Assembly: GCA_031291645.1 (NCBI GenBank)
Contig: JARLIQ010000077.1
Location: 1 to 64,000 of the forward strand
From: Caulobacteraceae bacterium
Lineage (GTDB): Bacteria; Pseudomonadota; Alphaproteobacteria; Caulobacterales; Caulobacteraceae
Reading direction: 5' to 3'
DNA length: 64,000 nt
The notes beneath the pieces were generated by a model. The model had not been told where the DNA came from and did no database searches. It saw only the letters and a list, made by a program, of their open reading frames with translations. Positions 16,218 through 31,117 of the stretch are shown here, one piece after another. The position numbers were made by a program, and so were the translations under genes. The stretch's first letter is position 1; the number at the start of each line of letters is the position of its first letter.

Positions 16218-17652
16218 ACCAGCTGTGTCCGTTCCGCTCCGTCAGGGCGAAGGCGCCCGACGGGCCCCATGAACCGGCGGCGTAGCCGGCGGGTTTCACC
16301 GAATAGCGCTCCCAGCCGTCGATGATGGCGTCGACGAAGGTCCAGGCCGCCTCGGCTTCGTCGCGCCGCACGAACAGGGTCTGGTTGTTCTTGATCGCCT
16401 CGTACAGCAGCCGCTCGTAGGCGATCCGCCGACGCGGGGCCTGCTGGCGGAACGCGTCGGTCAGCGACAGGTTCAGCGCCACCGGCCGCAGCTCCATCCC
16501 CTCGATCGTCGGGGTCTTGTTCATCAGCGTCAGCGAGATCTCCTCCTCCGGCTGCAGACGGATGATCAGCCGGTTGGCGATCAGGTCGTCGCCGGAGAAG
16601 ATCGAGTGGGGCACGTCGCGGAACTGGATGACGATCTGCGAACTGCGGCTCGGCATCCGCTTGCCGGTGCGCAGATAGAAGGGCACGCCGGCCCAGCGCC
16701 AGTTGTCGATGTTGACCTGCAGGGCGACGAAGCTCTCGGTGTCGCTGGGCCCGCCGCCGGCCTCGTCGAGGTAGCCCGGCACGGACGCGCCTTCGGCCAC
16801 CCCGGCGCGGTACTGGCCGCGCACGGTCTTCTTCTCGACGTCGCGGCCCTCGATCGGGCGCAGCGAGCGCAGCACCTTGACCTTCTCGTTGCGCACCGAG
16901 TCCGGGTCGAGGCTGGCCGGCGGCTCCATGGCCACCAGGCACAGCAGCTGGAGCACGTGGTTCTGCACCATGTCGCGCAGCGCGCCGTAGTCGTCGTAGT
17001 AGGACCAGCGGCCCTCGACCCCGACCGTCTCGGCCACCGTGATCTGGACGTGGTCGATCGAGACCTTGTTCCACAGCGGCTCGAACAGGGCGTTGGCGAA
17101 GCGCAGGGCGATCAGGTTCTGCACCGTCTCCTTGCCGAGATAGTGGTCGATGCGGAAGATCGCCTTCTCGTCGAAGGTGTGGCCCAAGGCGTCGTTGATC
17201 TGCTGGCAGCTTTCCAGGTCCCGCCCGATCGGCTTTTCGACGATCACCCGGCTGTCGGGCTTGGCGATCTCGGCCGCCCGCAGGTTGGCGCTGATCGCCG
17301 CATAGAGGCTGGGCGAGGTCGACAGGTAGAAGATCACCTCGCGCGCGCCCTTCAGCGGGGCGGCCAGGTTCTGGAAGGTGGCGGGCCGGTCGGCGTCCAC
17401 CACGCAATAGCTGAGGCGACGGCTGAAGCGCGTCCAGACCGCGGCGTCGAAATAGCCTTCACCGCGCTGGCGGACGGATCGCTCGACCTCGCCGGCGAAA
17501 GCTTCGTTGCTCAGGTCCGCGCGCGAGGCGCCCACGATGCGGAAGTCCTCGGGCAGCAGGCCTTCCGCCTCGAGGAAGTACAGCGACGGAAACAGCATCC
17601 TCTGCGCCAGGTCGCCCGTAGCGCCGACGATGACGATGGCCTGTGCGATCAT
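16210..17652 (-). CDS. zwf: Glucose-6-phosphate 1-dehydrogenase
   Basis: Oxidises glucose 6-phosphate to 6-phosphogluconolactone, feeding the Entner-Doudoroff and pentose phosphate routes. The 480 residues have the nucleotide loop VIVGATGDLAQRML, the EKPIGRD segment and the substrate/catalytic motif RIDHYLGKETVQN. The ATG at 17652 precedes the nucleotide loop by 7 residues. Coupling to eda puts the first and last Entner-Doudoroff enzymes together; pgl and edd must be elsewhere. Confidence 0.95.
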   Translation of the reverse strand: MIAQAIVIVGATGDLAQRMLFPSLYFLEAEGLLPEDFRIVGASRADLSNEAFAGEVERSVRQRGEGYFDAAVWTRFSRRLSYCVVDADRPATFQNLAAPLKGAREVIFYLSTSPSLYAAISANLRAAEIAKPDSRVIVEKPIGRDLESCQQINDALGHTFDEKAIFRIDHYLGKETVQNLIALRFANALFEPLWNKVSIDHVQITVAETVGVEGRWSYYDDYGALRDMVQNHVLQLLCLVAMEPPASLDPDSVRNEKVKVLRSLRPIEGRDVEKKTVRGQYRAGVAEGASVPGYLDEAGGGPSDTESFVALQVNIDNWRWAGVPFYLRTGKRMPSRSSQIVIQFRDVPHSIFSGDDLIANRLIIRLQPEEEISLTLMNKTPTIEGMELRPVALNLSLTDAFRQQAPRRRIAYERLLYEAIKNNQTLFVRRDEAEAAWTFVDAIIDGWERYSVKPAGYAAGSWGPSGAFALTERNGHSWYD

Positions 17653-17776
17653 GAACCGGACTCCTCGGCCCGACGGCCGAGGCGGCCGCAGCTTGACGTC
17701 GCGTCCTACCCCGGTTCTTGCAGGTTCGGAAGCCGGCGAAACCATGTTCGCCGGCCTGCGCCAACCTTACGCGCGT

Positions 17777-18862
17777 TTAGGCGTCGAACACGATCACCGA
17801 GCGGGCGAGTTCGCCGGTCTTCAGTTCGGCCAGGGCCTCGTTGACCTGGTTCAGCTTGATACGGCGCGAGATCAGGTCGTCCAGCTTCAGCTTGCCCGAC
17901 ATGTAGAAGTCGACGAAGCGCGGCATGTCGACGGGGAAGCGGTTGGAGCCCATCAGCGAGCCCTGGATGCGCTTTTCCTGCAGGAAGTCGGGACCGTGCA
18001 GCTCGATCTTGGTGCCGACCGGGATCATGCCGATGACGTTGGCCGTGCCGCCGCGCCGCAGCATGCGGAACGCCTGCTCGGTGGTGGTCTTCAGGCCGAT
18101 GGCTTCGAAGCTGTGGTGCACGCCGCCGCCGGTCATCTCCATCACCTGGGCGACGGGATCGCCCTGGCTGGCGTCCACCACGTCGGTCGCGCCGAAGTTC
18201 TTGGCCAGGTTCAGCTTCGAGCCGATCATGTCGATGGCGATGATCCGGCCGGCGCCCGCGATCGACGCGCCGTTGATCGCCGCCAGGCCGACGCCGCCGC
18301 AGCCGATCACCGCCACGGTCTCGCCGGGCCGGACGTTGGAGGTGTGGATCACCGCGCCGACGCCGGTGGTCACCGAACAGCCGATCAGGGCGGCGCGGTC
18401 CAGCGGCATGTCCTTGCGGATCGCAACGCACGCGTGCTCGTGGATCAGCATCTGCTCGGCGAAGGACGACAGGTTCAGGAACTGGTTCATGTTCCCCGGC
18501 GCCTGCAGCAGGCGCGGTTCCTCTTCCTTGCCGCGACGGGTCTCAGGGCTGACGCACAGCGACATGTGGCCGGTGAGGCACTGGTCGCAGTGGCCGCAGA
18601 AGGCCGACAGGCAGGTGATGACGTGATCGCCCGGCTTCACTGTGCGGACTTCCGAGCCGACCTGCTCGACCACGCCGGCGCTCTCATGGCCCAGCACGGC
18701 GGGCAGGGGATAGGGATATGAGCCTTCGACGAAGTGGAGGTCGGAGTGGCAGACGCCGGCCGCGACCGTGCGGATCAGCACCTCGTGCGGTCCGGGCTTG
18801 TTGATCTGGACGTCCTCGATCTGCAGCGGAGTCCTGACTTCACGTAGTACGGCGGCCTTCAT
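17777..18862 (-). CDS. Zinc-dependent alcohol dehydrogenase (class III-like)
   Basis: A 361-residue medium-chain dehydrogenase. Catalytic zinc ligands appear in AAGVCHSDLH, GHESAGVV and the later IGCSVTTGVGA segment; the structural zinc site is CGHCDQCLTGHMSLC. The NAD loop reads VAVIGCGGVGLAAINGA followed by an acidic residue in AIDMIGSK, favouring NAD. The architecture is close to class III (glutathione-dependent formaldehyde) dehydrogenases, but it lacks some class III-specific features I can check, so substrate is open. It is separated from zwf by 124 bases and is probably its own unit. Confidence 0.87.
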   Translation of the reverse strand: MKAAVLREVRTPLQIEDVQINKPGPHEVLIRTVAAGVCHSDLHFVEGSYPYPLPAVLGHESAGVVEQVGSEVRTVKPGDHVITCLSAFCGHCDQCLTGHMSLCVSPETRRGKEEEPRLLQAPGNMNQFLNLSSFAEQMLIHEHACVAIRKDMPLDRAALIGCSVTTGVGAVIHTSNVRPGETVAVIGCGGVGLAAINGASIAGAGRIIAIDMIGSKLNLAKNFGATDVVDASQGDPVAQVMEMTGGGVHHSFEAIGLKTTTEQAFRMLRRGGTANVIGMIPVGTKIELHGPDFLQEKRIQGSLMGSNRFPVDMPRFVDFYMSGKLKLDDLISRRIKLNQVNEALAELKTGELARSVIVFDA

Positions 18863-18972
18863 GCAAACGTCCTCCATCCAGGTCCTGGCCGTCGGCGCGG
18901 CCGTTGGGGCGCCAATATGAACACCGATAAGCAGCGGGCAAGGGCCTAAAGCATCGAACGCCGCAAGACCGC

Positions 18973-20322
18973 TCAGGCCTCGCCGGCCAGGGCCTTCAGC
19001 ACCGCCGAGATCTTGGCCTCGGTCTCCAGCCGCTCGGCCAGGGGATCGCTGTCGGCGACGATGCCGGCGCCGGCGCGGGCCTCGAAATCCCAGCCGTCGG
19101 CCGACCGCTCGAAACCGACCGTGCGGATCAGGACGCTGGCGTCCAACGCCCCGTCCGCGCCGGCCCAGAACATCGAGCCGAAGAACGGCCCGCGCGGTGG
19201 CTCGAGTTCGCCGATCACCTTCATCGCCTGCACCTTGGGCGCGCCGGTGATCGAGCCCGGCGGGAAGGCGGCGCGCAGCAGGTCGATGGCGGTGCGGCCC
19301 GGCGACAGCGCCCCGGTCACCGTCGAGACCAGATGGTGGACGTTGACGAAGCTCTCCACCCGGAACAGCTCCGGCGTCTTCACCCCGCCGGCCGCGCAGA
19401 CCCGCGCAAGGTCGTTGCGCATCAGGTCGACGATCATCAGGTTCTCGGCCCGGTCCTTGAGCGAGGCGGCGAGCGCCTCGGCCAAGGCTGTGTCCTCCGC
19501 CGGCGTCGCGCCCCGCGGCCGGGTGCCCTTGATCGGCTGGGTGCGGGCGACGAGCCCCCCGGCCGCGGGCCGGACCTGCACGAACCGCTCGGGCGAGTTG
19601 GAGACCAGGGCGAGGCCGTCCAGCCGCAGATAGGCCGCGAAGGGCGCGGGGCTGGTCCTGGCCAGCCGCGCCATCAGGTCGAACGGCCTTGCGCCAGGGG
19701 CCAGCGTCCCGGTCCACCGGCGGGCGATGTTGGCCTGAAAGATCTCGCCGGCGGCGATGCGCGCGACGACCTGGGCGACGGCCGCCTCGTAGTCGCCGGC
19801 CGGACTGCCGAGGGGCGGGGCGGCGAGGGCGCCCGCGGGCGAGGGCGGCGCCTCTGCGCCCAGCCAGGCCGCCGCGCGGCGCGCCGCCGCCTTCGCCGAG
19901 GCCTCGTCCGCGCCCCGCCCGACGGCGAGCACGACCTGTTCGCCGTGGTCGAAGGCCAGGACGGCGGGATAGCGGGCGCAGGCGAGGTGAGGCCAGCGCG
20001 GGTGGCTGCCGGCGCCCGCCGCCTCGATGCGTGCGCCCAGGTCATAGCCGGCGAGGCCCGCGACGCCGCCCTGGAACGGCGGGCCGTCGGCGATCGTCGG
20101 GGCGGTCTCGCCGATCAGCCCGCGCAGGACCGCGAAGGGATCGCGCGGATCGTCGGGAGACAGGACCGCGGTCCGATCCGGCTGGCGCGCGACGAACGAC
20201 CAGCGCGCGTCCTGGGCCGCGCCACCGGAAAGGAATCCGATGCTCCAGGGCTCGTCGGCGAAGGCCGCCAGGACCTTGGCCGGCTCGCGCCACGCCGTCT
20301 CGATGATCGCCGCACATTGCAC
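18973..20322 (-). CDS. pabB: Aminodeoxychorismate synthase component I
   Basis: Converts chorismate with ammonia from glutamine to 4-amino-4-deoxychorismate for folate synthesis. The 449 residues carry the anthranilate-synthase-type fold: GEIFQANIARRW, the PIKGTRPRG motif whose lysine distinguishes PabB, ENLMIVDLMRNDLARVC and GSITGAPKVQAMKVI. No lyase domain is fused and no glutaminase subunit (pabA) is adjacent. Anthranilate synthase TrpE is the main alternative, but the PIKGT lysine points to PabB. Confidence 0.9.
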   Translation of the reverse strand: MQCAAIIETAWREPAKVLAAFADEPWSIGFLSGGAAQDARWSFVARQPDRTAVLSPDDPRDPFAVLRGLIGETAPTIADGPPFQGGVAGLAGYDLGARIEAAGAGSHPRWPHLACARYPAVLAFDHGEQVVLAVGRGADEASAKAAARRAAAWLGAEAPPSPAGALAAPPLGSPAGDYEAAVAQVVARIAAGEIFQANIARRWTGTLAPGARPFDLMARLARTSPAPFAAYLRLDGLALVSNSPERFVQVRPAAGGLVARTQPIKGTRPRGATPAEDTALAEALAASLKDRAENLMIVDLMRNDLARVCAAGGVKTPELFRVESFVNVHHLVSTVTGALSPGRTAIDLLRAAFPPGSITGAPKVQAMKVIGELEPPRGPFFGSMFWAGADGALDASVLIRTVGFERSADGWDFEARAGAGIVADSDPLAERLETEAKISAVLKALAGEA

Positions 20323-20375
20323 GTGCGCGGCATAGCGCCACCCTCGCGCCGAGGCCAGGAGGTCTGGCGGCGAGC

Positions 20376-20597
20376 CTAGGCGGTGATGTCGAGCAGGCGC
20401 TTGAACATCCGGTCGGAGACGGCGAGCGTCGCGGCCGAGGCCTGCACCTGCTGCTGGGCGGTGATCTGGTCGACGACGGCGCTGGCCGGATCGGCGTTCG
20501 ACTGCCCGTCCAGCGACTTGACCAGGGTCGAACTCGCCGAATCGAAACGGGCCAGGCCGTTCAGCACGCCCGTGGCGGCGGTGGAGATGGCGTTCAT
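20376..20597 (-). CDS. Minimal flagellar rod/hook-like protein
   Basis: Only 73 residues. The N-terminus (MNAISTAATGVLNGLARFDSA) resembles the flagellar rod-protein N-terminal helix, and the C-terminus (VVDQITAQQQVQASAATLAV, then DRMFKRLLDI) matches the C-terminal helix shared by FlgB, FlgC, FlgE and FlgG, where ITAQxxYQA is typical. The middle domain that normally separates them is missing. GAGGATC lies just upstream of the ATG. No other flagellar gene is nearby. It could be a rod accessory, a decoy or a reduced paralogue; function is unknown. Confidence 0.65.
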   Translation of the reverse strand: MNAISTAATGVLNGLARFDSASSTLVKSLDGQSNADPASAVVDQITAQQQVQASAATLAVSDRMFKRLLDITA

Positions 20598-20957
20598 CTT
20601 CGATCCTCGACCGAGGACGCCGAACCTAGGTCGTCGCCGTTGAATGATCGCAAAAAGACGTAGTGAATTCCTCGGCAACGCTCTTGCCGGGCAAGATATG
20701 GCCTTGAACCGGGGCCCCAAAGGGCGCCGTTTGCGCGCGTCAGACCCAAGGCGCCTAAAGCGCTGGCGGAAACGTGACCTCACGGAGGCTTGCATGAGGC
20801 CTGGATTTACTGTTTCTACGCCGGCGCTCAAAATCGGGGTTTGGACCGCGGAATCTTGCAGGAGCCCGGTCCTGCGATCAATGTTTCCGTCGTCACGCCA
20901 GTAGGATGTTGGGGGCGATATCGGTCGTCGAGAAGGATAGTCAGAGGGTTTGCCCGT
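20598..20957. other. Long intergenic leader upstream of gltB
   Basis: About 360 bases without a convincing gene. It separates the divergent flagellar-like gene from gltB. The gltB frame is open upstream of 20958, but those codons show no family similarity and no ribosome site, so the region is more likely a promoter plus a long untranslated leader. I see no clear sigma-54 or riboswitch motif in it. Confidence 0.5.
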
Positions 20958-25610
<4,653 letters not shown>

Positions 25611-25643
25611 ACGCCAAACTCTCGCTTTTCGGAGTTCAATACG

Positions 25644-27095
<1,452 letters not shown>

Positions 27096-27102
27096 TCCGC
27101 CG

Positions 27103-27840
27103 ATGAGCGAGGTGGTGATCGAACGGCGGTTCGCCGGACCGCCGAGTTCCGGCAACGGCGGCTATGTGTCCGGCCTTCTGGCGCGGGCGATCGCGGGGCC
27201 GGCGACCGTGGTCCTGCGCGCGATCATACCGCTCGACACCCCGCTGGACCTCAGCGTCGACGACGGCCGCGCCGTGCTGTCCGACGCGGCCGGCGGGCTG
27301 ATCGGCGAGGCGAAGGCGGCGGACGTCGCCGATCTGCCGCAGCCGCCGACGCCGCCCAGCCTTGCGGCCGCCGAGGCCGCCGGCCGCCGGGCGCCGTCGC
27401 TGGAGCGGAACTTCCACCCGATCTGCTTCACCTGCAGCGTGGCGCGGGCCGAGGGCGACGGCTTGCGCATCCTGGCGGGCCAGCTCGAAGGCGCGCCGGC
27501 CGGGGTGCTGGCCGGCGTCTGGACCCCGGACCCCGCCTTCGCCGACGACGAGGGCCGGCTTCCGGAGGAGATCGTCTGGGCGGCGGTCGACTGCCCGGGC
27601 TCGTTCGCCTGGTGGGTGCGCGAGCAGCATCACGGCGGCCTGCTGGGCACCATGACCGCCGAGGTGATCCGCCGCCCCAGTGCGGGCGAGCCGCACATCG
27701 TGCTCGCCTGGCCGATCGAGGGCGGCGCCGGCCGCAAGCGCTTCTCCGGTGTCGCCCTGTTCACCGCCGAGGGCGAACTCCTGGCCCGCGGCCGGCAGGT
27801 CTGGATCTCCTTCCCCCAGCCGGCGCGCGAGGCCGCGTAG
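27103..27840 (+). CDS. Thioesterase-like hotdog-fold protein
   Basis: A 245-residue protein of uncertain role. The N-terminus contains [20 protein letters not shown], and the body [12 protein letters not shown], with an acidic patch near [26 protein letters not shown]. These features suggest a double-hotdog thioesterase-like fold of the kind found in actinobacterial and alphaproteobacterial hypothetical proteins. No classical catalytic triad can be named. It begins 7 bases after gltD on the same strand, so it is probably read through from gltBD, but no metabolic link is apparent. Confidence 0.55.
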   Translation: MSEVVIERRFAGPPSSGNGGYVSGLLARAIAGPATVVLRAIIPLDTPLDLSVDDGRAVLSDAAGGLIGEAKAADVADLPQPPTPPSLAAAEAAGRRAPSLERNFHPICFTCSVARAEGDGLRILAGQLEGAPAGVLAGVWTPDPAFADDEGRLPEEIVWAAVDCPGSFAWWVREQHHGGLLGTMTAEVIRRPSAGEPHIVLAWPIEGGAGRKRFSGVALFTAEGELLARGRQVWISFPQPAREAA

Positions 27841-27843
27841 GCC

Positions 27844-28692
27844 CTATTCCTTCATCCAGGCGGCGAAGGCGTCCTTGTAGTCGGGGCTCCAGCGCGACAG
27901 GGCGGGGCGGTTCTTGATCAGGTCGTCGGCCATCCACTGGATGCGCTTCTCGTCCATCGCCCGGGTGACGTCGTTGTCCGGGCACAGGATGTAGAAGTCG
28001 CCCCGGCCCATCGCCTCGACCATCTCGTCGATCACCTGTTCGCTGGTCCAGGCGCTGGGCGGCTTCTCGGGTAGGCGCTGGGCGTTGATGCCGGTGAAGG
28101 TGAAGCCGGGGATCAGCAGGTGGGCGGTGACCTGGCAGCCTTCGATGTTGCGCAGCTGGTGCGCCAGGTGCTCGGTCAGGGTCTTCACGCCGGCCTTGCT
28201 GACGTTGTAGGCCGCGTCGCCCGGCGGGTTGGTGATCCCTTGCTTGGAGCCTGTGTTGACGATGGCCGCCGGCGTCTTCTGGTCGATCATGGCCTGGGCG
28301 AAGGCCTGGACGCCGTTGATCACGCCCCAGAGGTTCACCCCAAGGACCGTCAGCCAGCGGTCGTAGTTGTCGAACGCCCCGCCGCCGCGCCCGACGCCGG
28401 CGTTGTTCATCAGCACGGCCACCTCGCCGAACCGCGCGTAGGCCGCGGCCTGCAGCGCCTTCACCGCCTCGAAGTCGGCCACGTCGGTCGCCAGCGAAAA
28501 GACGTCCGCCGCGCCGCCGGCGGCCAGGGCGGCCACGTCCGCCTCGGCCCTGGCCAGGGCCTCGACGTTGGCGTCGGCCAGGGCCACGCGCATGCCCAGG
28601 CTCGCGAAGCGCTTGGCGGCGGCCAGGCCGATTCCGCTGGCGGCGCCGGTGACGACGGCCACGCGGCCTTGGGCGAGGGCGGGGTGGGGCAT
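27844..28692 (-). CDS. Short-chain dehydrogenase/reductase
   Basis: A 282-residue NAD(P)-dependent oxidoreductase. The cofactor loop is VTGAASGIGLAAAKR, the NNAG motif is MNNAGVG and the catalytic region includes NTGSKQGI and YNVSKAGVK (Tyr and Lys). Serine at the usual catalytic site appears as the S in NTGSKQG. The ATG at 28692 was chosen because GGAG lies 6 bases upstream. It is convergent with the preceding gene and lies 38 bases downstream of the sulfatase stop, so it may be co-transcribed with the sulfatase. Substrate is unknown. Confidence 0.85.
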   Translation of the reverse strand: MPHPALAQGRVAVVTGAASGIGLAAAKRFASLGMRVALADANVEALARAEADVAALAAGGAADVFSLATDVADFEAVKALQAAAYARFGEVAVLMNNAGVGRGGGAFDNYDRWLTVLGVNLWGVINGVQAFAQAMIDQKTPAAIVNTGSKQGITNPPGDAAYNVSKAGVKTLTEHLAHQLRNIEGCQVTAHLLIPGFTFTGINAQRLPEKPPSAWTSEQVIDEMVEAMGRGDFYILCPDNDVTRAMDEKRIQWMADDLIKNRPALSRWSPDYKDAFAAWMKE

Positions 28693-28730
28693 GAGATACT
28701 CCAATCAACTCAAGGTGCTGCGGCGGTTTC

Positions 28731-30980
28731 CTACTGCCGGGCCATTTCCGCCTGACCCGCCGCTTCGGCGTCGACCAACTGGTCGGCGTCCATGATCATG
28801 GTCACCTTGCGCAACGTCCCGGTGAATTTGAATGGGGCGGCGTAATGCGAGACGGGGCTGCCGCGGTCGAGGCCGATGTCCAGCCCCGACCAGGCGATCA
28901 GGGTGTTGAAGCCGAGGTCGAGCGGGGCCGCGCCACAGGGCTTGCCGTCGATCAGCAGGGTCCCGGTCCGCTGGCCGTTCGCCTGGCTCATGTGGAAGCC
29001 CAGAACGTGGTCGCCTGCGGGGACCGGCTGGTCGGCGGTGATGATCCGGTGCGCGCCGCCGATGTTCAGGTCGTGCGTCAGCCGGCCATCCTTGACGTAG
29101 AGGCTGTAGCCGGAGGTGGCGTCGCCGTGGGCGATCAGCACCCCGTCCGCTCCGCCGTCCGGCACGCGCACGTCGGCCTCGATCCGATAGGTTCGTCCGC
29201 GCACGTCCGGCGCCGCGTCCGTCGGGATGTGGCCGACCCCGGCGTGGAAGACGTATTCGCGCCGCCCGTGGGTGCGCTTGGCGTTTTCGGCGAAGCGTGG
29301 GCCGAACCGGTCGTCGAGCGGCAGGACCTTGTAGCGCTCGGCCGCCGCCCACCACTGGTCGACCAGCGCCTTCAGCCGCTCCGGCTCCTTTTCGGCCAGG
29401 TCATTGGTTTCCGAAAAGTCCTTGGAAAGATTATAGAGTTCCCAGACGTCCTCATCGAACTCCGTTCCCGGAGGATGGAAGGCCACGGCCTTCCAGCCGT
29501 CGCTCCACAGGCCCCGGTGGCCGAACATCTCGAAGTACTGCGGCTGGGCCCGCTCGGGCGCCGAGGCGTTGGCGAGGCTGGCGGCGAAGCTGACGCCTTC
29601 CAGCGGCTGCTGGGCGACGCCGGCGATGCTGTCCGGCGGCTCGATCCCGATCAGTTCCAGCAGGGTGGGGACCACGTCGCCCGCGTGGCAGAACTGGTGG
29701 CGCAACTCGCCGCGGGCCGCCAGCCGTCCCGGCCAGGCGATCACCAGCGGATCGCGGATGCCGCCGCCGTGGGTGTTCTGCTTGTAGCGCCGCAGCGGCG
29801 TGTTGGACGCCATGGCCCAGCCGAACGGGAAGTTCGAATGGGTGTCCGGCCCGCCGATGTCGTCGATGCGCGCGATCTTCTCGGCCATCGGCTCGGGCTT
29901 GAAGTTGAACGGGCCCATGGCGTTGACCATGCCCAGGGGACCGCCTTCCTGGCTCGCGCCATTGTCCGAGAGCACCAGGACCAGGGTGTCGTCCATCACC
30001 CCCGCCTGCTCCAGGAAGGCGACCAGCCGCGCCAGGTGCTGGTCGGCGTGGTCGAGCATGGCCGCGTAGGCGCCCTGCAGGCGGGCGAACAGCCGCTGTT
30101 CGTCGGGGACGTGTGCCTCCCAGGGCTGGACGAATTCGTTGCGCGGCGGAAGCTGAGTGTTTTTAGGCACTATGCCGAGCTTCTTCTGGCGCGCCAGGCG
30201 CCGTTCGCGCTCGACGTCCCAGCCTTCCTTGAACACCTCGGCGTATTTGCGGATCAGGGCGTCCGGCGCCTGGTGCGGCGCGTGGCAGGCGCCCAGCGCC
30301 AGCCAGGTCAGCCAGGGCCGGTCCGGCGCGCCGGCGATATGCTCGGCGATGAAGCGGATCGACTGGTCGACCAGGTCGGCGGTCAGGTGATAGCCGCTCG
30401 CGTAGGTCCCCGGCGGCGCGATCGGCGAATTGTCCGCCACCAGTTCGGGCGCGTACTGGTCGGTCTCGGCGTCCATGAAGCCGTAGTAGCGGTCGAAGCC
30501 GCGGCCCAGCGGCCAGCCGTCGAACGGCCCGGTCGGGCCGGTCTCGGTCAAGGGCGTCACGTGCCACTTGCCGACCATGTAGTTGCGATAACCCTCGCCG
30601 CGCAACATCTCGGCGATGGTGCCGGCCTCCCGGGCGATCTTGCCGCGATAGCCCGGATAGCCGCTGTCGAAGTTGGCCAGGCAGCCGACGCCGACCGAGT
30701 GGTGGTTGCGCCCGGTGAGCAGGGCGGCGCGGGTGGTTGAGCACATGGCCGTGGTGTGGAAGCCCGTGTAGCGCAGACCCCTGGCCGCGAGGGCGTCGAT
30801 GGTCGGCGTCTCGATCGGCGAGCCGTAGCAGCCGAAATCCGAGAATCCGACGTCGTCGAACAGCACCACCAGGATGTTCGGGGCGCCTTTCGGCGGCCGG
30901 GCCGCGTCCGGCCAATAGGGGGTGGAGTCCTTGTAGGTCGCGCCAATCCTGGGGCCGGCGGGCTTGGCGTCTTCGGTCAT
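28731..30980 (-). CDS. Arylsulfatase-family protein with non-consensus FGly motif
   Basis: A 749-residue enzyme of the sulfatase superfamily with an added C-terminal beta-rich domain (about 590-740). Metal ligands appear as LFDDVGFSDFG (D42, D43) and LSDNGASQEGG. The segment that normally carries formylglycine reads C80-S-T-T-R84, with Thr where the CxPxR core needs Pro or Ala. GRNHHSVGVG, KWHVTP and HGGGIRDP are conserved. No signal peptide is visible, so a cytoplasmic location is likely. The ATG at 30980 is preferred to a TTG at 31013. Activity depends on whether this cysteine can be modified. Confidence 0.85.
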   Translation of the reverse strand: MTEDAKPAGPRIGATYKDSTPYWPDAARPPKGAPNILVVLFDDVGFSDFGCYGSPIETPTIDALAARGLRYTGFHTTAMCSTTRAALLTGRNHHSVGVGCLANFDSGYPGYRGKIAREAGTIAEMLRGEGYRNYMVGKWHVTPLTETGPTGPFDGWPLGRGFDRYYGFMDAETDQYAPELVADNSPIAPPGTYASGYHLTADLVDQSIRFIAEHIAGAPDRPWLTWLALGACHAPHQAPDALIRKYAEVFKEGWDVERERRLARQKKLGIVPKNTQLPPRNEFVQPWEAHVPDEQRLFARLQGAYAAMLDHADQHLARLVAFLEQAGVMDDTLVLVLSDNGASQEGGPLGMVNAMGPFNFKPEPMAEKIARIDDIGGPDTHSNFPFGWAMASNTPLRRYKQNTHGGGIRDPLVIAWPGRLAARGELRHQFCHAGDVVPTLLELIGIEPPDSIAGVAQQPLEGVSFAASLANASAPERAQPQYFEMFGHRGLWSDGWKAVAFHPPGTEFDEDVWELYNLSKDFSETNDLAEKEPERLKALVDQWWAAAERYKVLPLDDRFGPRFAENAKRTHGRREYVFHAGVGHIPTDAAPDVRGRTYRIEADVRVPDGGADGVLIAHGDATSGYSLYVKDGRLTHDLNIGGAHRIITADQPVPAGDHVLGFHMSQANGQRTGTLLIDGKPCGAAPLDLGFNTLIAWSGLDIGLDRGSPVSHYAAPFKFTGTLRKVTMIMDADQLVDAEAAGQAEMARQ

Positions 30981-31019
30981 GACCTGGGTTTCCTGCTCTG
31001 TGTTGGCGGGCAAACTATC

Positions 31020-31034
31020 GGCACGATGCGTGCC
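31020..31034. promoter_or_regulatory. GGCACG-ATG-CGTGCC palindrome between divergent genes
   Basis: A perfect 6-bp inverted repeat with a 3-base centre, 40 bases upstream of the sulfatase start and 84 before the HAD hydrolase start. The position suits an operator for one or both divergent genes. The binding protein is not known. Confidence 0.35.
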
Positions 31035-31117
31035 TAGTCCACAGGATCACGACGGAATGGCGACGGACGGGCAGGTCGCAGTATAAGGATGGCTCTCCTT
31101 CCGCGAGCGGAGCTTCG

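Noticed and set aside
20644..20904. Plus-strand frame of 86 residues upstream of gltB
   Set aside because: Basic, low-complexity residues with no ribosome site or similarity; part of the leader.
20790..20957. Upstream extension of gltB to an earlier in-frame ATG
   Set aside because: The extra residues do not resemble any GltB propeptide, whereas the ATG at 20958 has AGAGGG upstream and gives the usual short propeptide before the nucleophile Cys.
28693..28704. TTG start 4 codons upstream of the SDR ATG
   Set aside because: GGAG is correctly spaced for the ATG at 28692, not for the TTG.
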